Below are positions 61,870 through 64,000 of a DNA stretch of 64,000 nucleotides, one piece after another (position 1 is the first letter of the stretch; each line of letters begins with the position of its first letter). The stretch is from positions 806,001 to 870,000 of the forward strand of contig NZ_CP023540.1 in the NCBI RefSeq assembly GCF_003692615.1, written 5' to 3'. The notes beneath the pieces were generated by a model. That model saw only the letters and a program-made list of their open reading frames with translations, made no database searches and had not been told where the DNA came from. Source of the stretch: Chryseobacterium sp. 6424 (lineage in GTDB: Bacteria; Bacteroidota; Bacteroidia; Flavobacteriales; Weeksellaceae). Made by a program: the position numbers and the translations under genes.

Positions 61870-62721
61870 ATGCTTAAAATAATAAATCTTTGTTCAGTAT
61901 TAGTAATATTATTCACCATTAATTGTAAATCTATAGAAATCATGGAAAAAGAAAAAAAGATTGACGGCAAGCTATCTTATATAGATGCAGGTCGGGGAGC
62001 AAAAACTATCGTTTTTCTTCACGGAGCGTTTATGAATAAAGAAATATGGGTTCCGCAAATAGAAACCCTTAAAAAAAGTTACAGGGTAATTGCTGTAGAC
62101 TTACCTGGGCATGGAAATTCAGATGTGAAAGATAATGAAGTTTCAATTCAAGATTTTGGAAAAAAAATTTCAGAACTCTTAGAAAGCCTGAAAGCAAATA
62201 ATGTAATTCTAGTTGGCCATTCCATTGGCGCCGATGTATGTTTAGAAATTTATAGCAATTACAAAGAGGATATCATTGGGTTTGTTGCAGTAGATTATTT
62301 TAAAAATATTGGCCAAAGCTTGCCTAAATCAGAAGTTGACAAAATCATCGATCAAATGAACTCAAATTATCCAGCAAGCCTGCAATATTACGTTGAAAAC
62401 AATTTGGTAACTAAAGATACAAGTCTTGCTTTAAAGAGAAAGATTGAAAATAATTTTATTAATAGCAATAAAAAATTTGGTATTGAATTAAATAAGAAAG
62501 TTTTTGAATATAGTGAAATGGAAAGTGAAAATTTAAAGAAAATTAACTCTAAAGTATATTTTATTAATGTAGATTATTTTCCTACTGACGAAAAAACTCT
62601 GGAAAAAAAATTGAAAGATAATTTTGAATTTGTAAGTATACACGGAACTTCACATTATCCAATGCTTGAAAATCCTGAAGTGTTTAATAAATTGTTAGAA
62701 GAAATAATTAATAAAATTTAG
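61870..62721 (+). CDS. Cassette 12b: alpha/beta hydrolase, probable lipoprotein (283 aa)
   Basis: Lipobox-like FTINC near residue 19. Alpha/beta hydrolase fold: oxyanion strand VFLHGAFMNKEIW, VDLPGHGNS, nucleophile Ser in LVGHSIGAD (near 119), and catalytic His in HGTSHYPMLENPE near 260. The acid is probably Asp in the strand VYFINVDYFPT. Esterase or lactone-type substrate unknown. Paired with a divergent HxlR regulator, so perhaps an inducible detoxification unit. Confidence 0.85.
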   Translation: MLKIINLCSVLVILFTINCKSIEIMEKEKKIDGKLSYIDAGRGAKTIVFLHGAFMNKEIWVPQIETLKKSYRVIAVDLPGHGNSDVKDNEVSIQDFGKKISELLESLKANNVILVGHSIGADVCLEIYSNYKEDIIGFVAVDYFKNIGQSLPKSEVDKIIDQMNSNYPASLQYYVENNLVTKDTSLALKRKIENNFINSNKKFGIELNKKVFEYSEMESENLKKINSKVYFINVDYFPTDEKTLEKKLKDNFEFVSIHGTSHYPMLENPEVFNKLLEEIINKI

Positions 62722-62736
62722 CCTGATACAACGAAC

Positions 62737-62929
62737 GGCTAACATTGTATTTGCAAAAGGCTGGGTTGAATATATAATAGAAAAACCCGATGCATTTAGT
62801 CGCAACTTGCTTTTCATATTGTATTTTTTTGTAATTTAACAATCTGAAAAAGCAATTTGCTTCGTTCGGTCGAAATTGAACTTTTCGTCCAATTTAGCCC
62901 GCCCTTCGCAAATACTTTTTCCGTTAGCT
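62737..62929 (+). repeat. attC 12 (long class, 193 bp)
   Basis: GGCTAAC (62737-62743) to GTTAGCT (62923-62929). ACGGCTAAC is complementary to GTTAGCCGT at the start of cassette 12. Right inner arm CGCCCTTCGCAAATAC is shared with attC 2. Confidence 0.92.
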
Positions 62930-62954
62930 GTAAGTTTCCAAAAAAACCGTATAA

Positions 62955-63368
62955 ATGAAGAAAATATTTACATTGTTTATTTTATTAACAACTTTAATTT
63001 CTTGCTCAATAAATGATAAATCTCTTGAAAACTATATTTCTACTGAAATAGAAAATTCAAATAAATTAAATCTTTCTAACTATCATGAGTTTGATTGGGA
63101 TTCTATAATAATTCTTGGTCCATATTCTAATTTGGCAAAAATTGAGAAGGAAAAGAATATTGATTTATCTAATGTGAATAATTCTATTGAAAGTTTGGAT
63201 AGTATAAACCTTATAATATTTTTGAAAGACAGTAAAGCTGTGAAATATTCTGAAATTAGTAGAAATATTACAGATTTTGACACTTACCAAGAAATTATTA
63301 AAAAGGAAAACGCAAAATTTATTTTGGACGCAAATCAAAATAATTCGAAAATTCTAAAAATAGAATAA
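62955..63368 (+). CDS. Cassette 13: lipoprotein of unknown function, copy 2 (137 aa)
   Basis: Translated product is identical to that of 55887-56300. The whole 639-bp cassette, including its non-coding leader and attC, is repeated. Same lipobox LISC. Confidence 0.75.
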   Translation: MKKIFTLFILLTTLISCSINDKSLENYISTEIENSNKLNLSNYHEFDWDSIIILGPYSNLAKIEKEKNIDLSNVNNSIESLDSINLIIFLKDSKAVKYSEISRNITDFDTYQEIIKKENAKFILDANQNNSKILKIE

Positions 63369-63375
63369 AACCTAC

Positions 63376-63568
63376 AGCTAACAAGGGTTTGGCGCAATGG
63401 CGGGTTAAGACTAAAATTGAAGTATCGGCTTTCTATTTCGCAAAAAGCCAATTATATTGACTTTTTTCTTTAATTTATTCAATTAATTGTCTTTTGCTTA
63501 CTGTGTCGCTAAATTGAAACTTTTCGCTTCAATTTCCGCCACTGACGCCAAGCCCCGCAACGTTAGCT
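63376..63568 (+). repeat. attC 13 (long class, 193 bp)
   Basis: AGCTAAC (63376-63382) to GTTAGCT (63562-63568). Same as attC 8 except for the bases after GTT, which here belong to cassette 14 (GTTAGCTGCG). Confidence 0.92.
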
Positions 63569-63595
63569 GCGATTATAAAACCAACCTGCATAAAA

Positions 63596-64000
63596 ATGAA
63601 AAAACTTTTGACATTATTATTTTTTGTGACAACACTTAATCTTTTTGCACAAAATCAACGTTACGAAAATCTGAATATTTACAAAACTAAATTTGACGAT
63701 GCAATTCCTGTATTAAATGTAGCAACATTTCATATGGGAGAAACTTCAGACGCAAACTCAACGGATTTTGATGAAAACGACAAAAAAAATCAGCAAGAAA
63801 TTAAAAAATTAGCTAGGTTATTGGCTGAATTTAAACCCACAATAATTGTTATTGAAGATTTACCTAAAAACGATAGCATAAGACAAATTTCATATTCAGA
63901 TTATTTAAAAAATCCATTGAAAAAGTTTATAAATCCTGACGAAAGAGAATTGTTAGCTTATGAAGTTGGAAGACTTAGCGGAGCAAAAAAGATTTATGGA
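63596..64000 (+). CDS. Cassette 14: DUF5694-like secreted protein, cut by the window end (135+ aa)
   Basis: Signal peptide MKKLLTLLFFVTTLNLFA-Q. VLNVATFHMGE (near 37) followed by QQEIKKLARLLAEFKPTIIVIEDLP matches the start of DUF5694, a TraB/EreA-like fold of unknown activity. The frame is open to the last base. The downstream attC must lie outside the window. Confidence 0.75.
   Translation, partial: MKKLLTLLFFVTTLNLFAQNQRYENLNIYKTKFDDAIPVLNVATFHMGETSDANSTDFDENDKKNQQEIKKLARLLAEFKPTIIVIEDLPKNDSIRQISYSDYLKNPLKKFINPDERELLAYEVGRLSGAKKIYG

Larger units (their letters stand above)
44803..64000. mobile_element. Chromosomal integron: integrase, attI-like region and at least 13 cassettes
   Basis: The integrase gene (minus) and a cassette array (plus) diverge from a 175-base region with promoters and a G^TTAGC core. 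Cassette limits, cutting after the G of GTTR: 46010-46682, 46683-47731, 47732-49851, 49852-51698, 51699-52687, 52688-55001, 55002-55855, 55856-56494, 56495-58752, 58753-60609, 60610-61459, 61460-62923, 62924-63562, then 63563 to beyond the window. In each of the 13 complete cassettes the first 8-10 bases (with the shared G) are the reverse complement of the left arm of the site at its own 3' end, the expected mark of excised circles closing at that point. The array continues past the window end. Confidence 0.93.

Noticed and set aside
46618..63283. Short reading frames on the minus strand across attC sites and inside cassette genes (e.g. 46618-46884, 54698-54997, 58295-58540, 63083-63283)
   Set aside because: They follow the palindromic sites or mirror real genes, have no family features, and their composition is that of AT-rich antisense frames.
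46557..63568. Regular spaced repeats as a CRISPR array
   Set aside because: The repeats are 132-196 bp hairpins separated by whole genes, not 25-40 bp repeats with short spacers. No cas genes are present.
46557..63568. Repeats as miniature transposons (MITEs) or IS ends
   Set aside because: No target-site duplications and no transposase. The outer arms match the start of the preceding cassette rather than each other across a single element, which fits attC, not MITEs.

Overview
The window looks like a chromosomal segment of a Flavobacteriia bacterium, most likely of the Chryseobacterium/Weeksellaceae type. The reasons are promoter elements of the Bacteroidetes form (TTG, about 19 bases, TAnnTTTG), a T9SS C-terminal sorting domain, a SusC-like/outer membrane beta-barrel receptor, and mobile-element genes of Bacteroidetes families (VirE-N/VapE primase, Arm-DNA-bind_5 integrase). 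Housekeeping genes at 33.2-44.3 kb look clearly more GC-rich than the AT-rich accessory DNA on both sides.

Layout. (1) 0-2 kb: a small secreted protein, an excisionase-like HTH gene, and a degenerate GC-rich repeat. (2) 2.0-32.9 kb: a defence island, almost entirely on the minus strand. It holds a DprA-like plus HAD/phosphoribosyltransferase pair (ShosTA-like); a membrane-anchored ExoVII-large-subunit-like protein; a two-gene Druantia-III-like system (1946-aa DUF1998 helicase plus a 1015-aa partner); a type I RM system whose HsdR is broken by one frameshift; a four-gene operon made of two ATPase/partner pairs; a WYL regulator; and the element's own primase, HTH gene and tyrosine integrase. 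(3) 33.2-44.3 kb: core genes (TonB-type receptor, dapF-mltG, pnuC, an APC permease, a secreted BNR-like protein, hemN, and a frameshifted sugar dehydrogenase). (4) 44.8 kb to the window end: an integron.

The integron is the main discovery. A divergently transcribed tyrosine recombinase (44803-45897, minus) faces an attI-like region with a G^TTAGC core and outward promoters, followed by 13 complete gene cassettes and the start of a 14th, nearly all in plus orientation. Proof lies in the ends: the first 8-10 bases of every cassette are the reverse complement of the left arm of the recombination site at its own 3' end, although these bases differ between cassettes. The attC sites have two size classes (132 bp and 193-196 bp), and only GTTR/YAAC is invariant. 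The integrase has XerC/D-like spacing between its catalytic boxes and appears to lack the extra IntI-specific segment, yet it ends in the IntI-like VRSPLD motif.

Cassette contents, in order: GNAT acetyltransferase; PD-(D/E)XK nuclease-like protein; EcoRV-like RM pair; carbonic anhydrase plus DUF2490; subclass B1 metallo-beta-lactamase; triple-repeat protein plus GmrSD-like DUF262 protein; secreted protein; lipoprotein; metallopeptidase-like protein plus membrane beta-barrel; N4C/N6A methylase plus PmeII-like endonuclease; membrane protein; HxlR regulator plus alpha/beta hydrolase; an apparently exact second copy of the lipoprotein cassette; and a DUF5694 protein cut by the window end. Defence functions therefore accumulate in two independent platforms of the same chromosome region.

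Three genes carry single-base frameshifts (HsdR, a mobile-element gene at 31.1 kb, the sugar dehydrogenase). They may be real lesions or assembly errors. All family assignments are from reading the sequence and from memory of the families; no database search was run.
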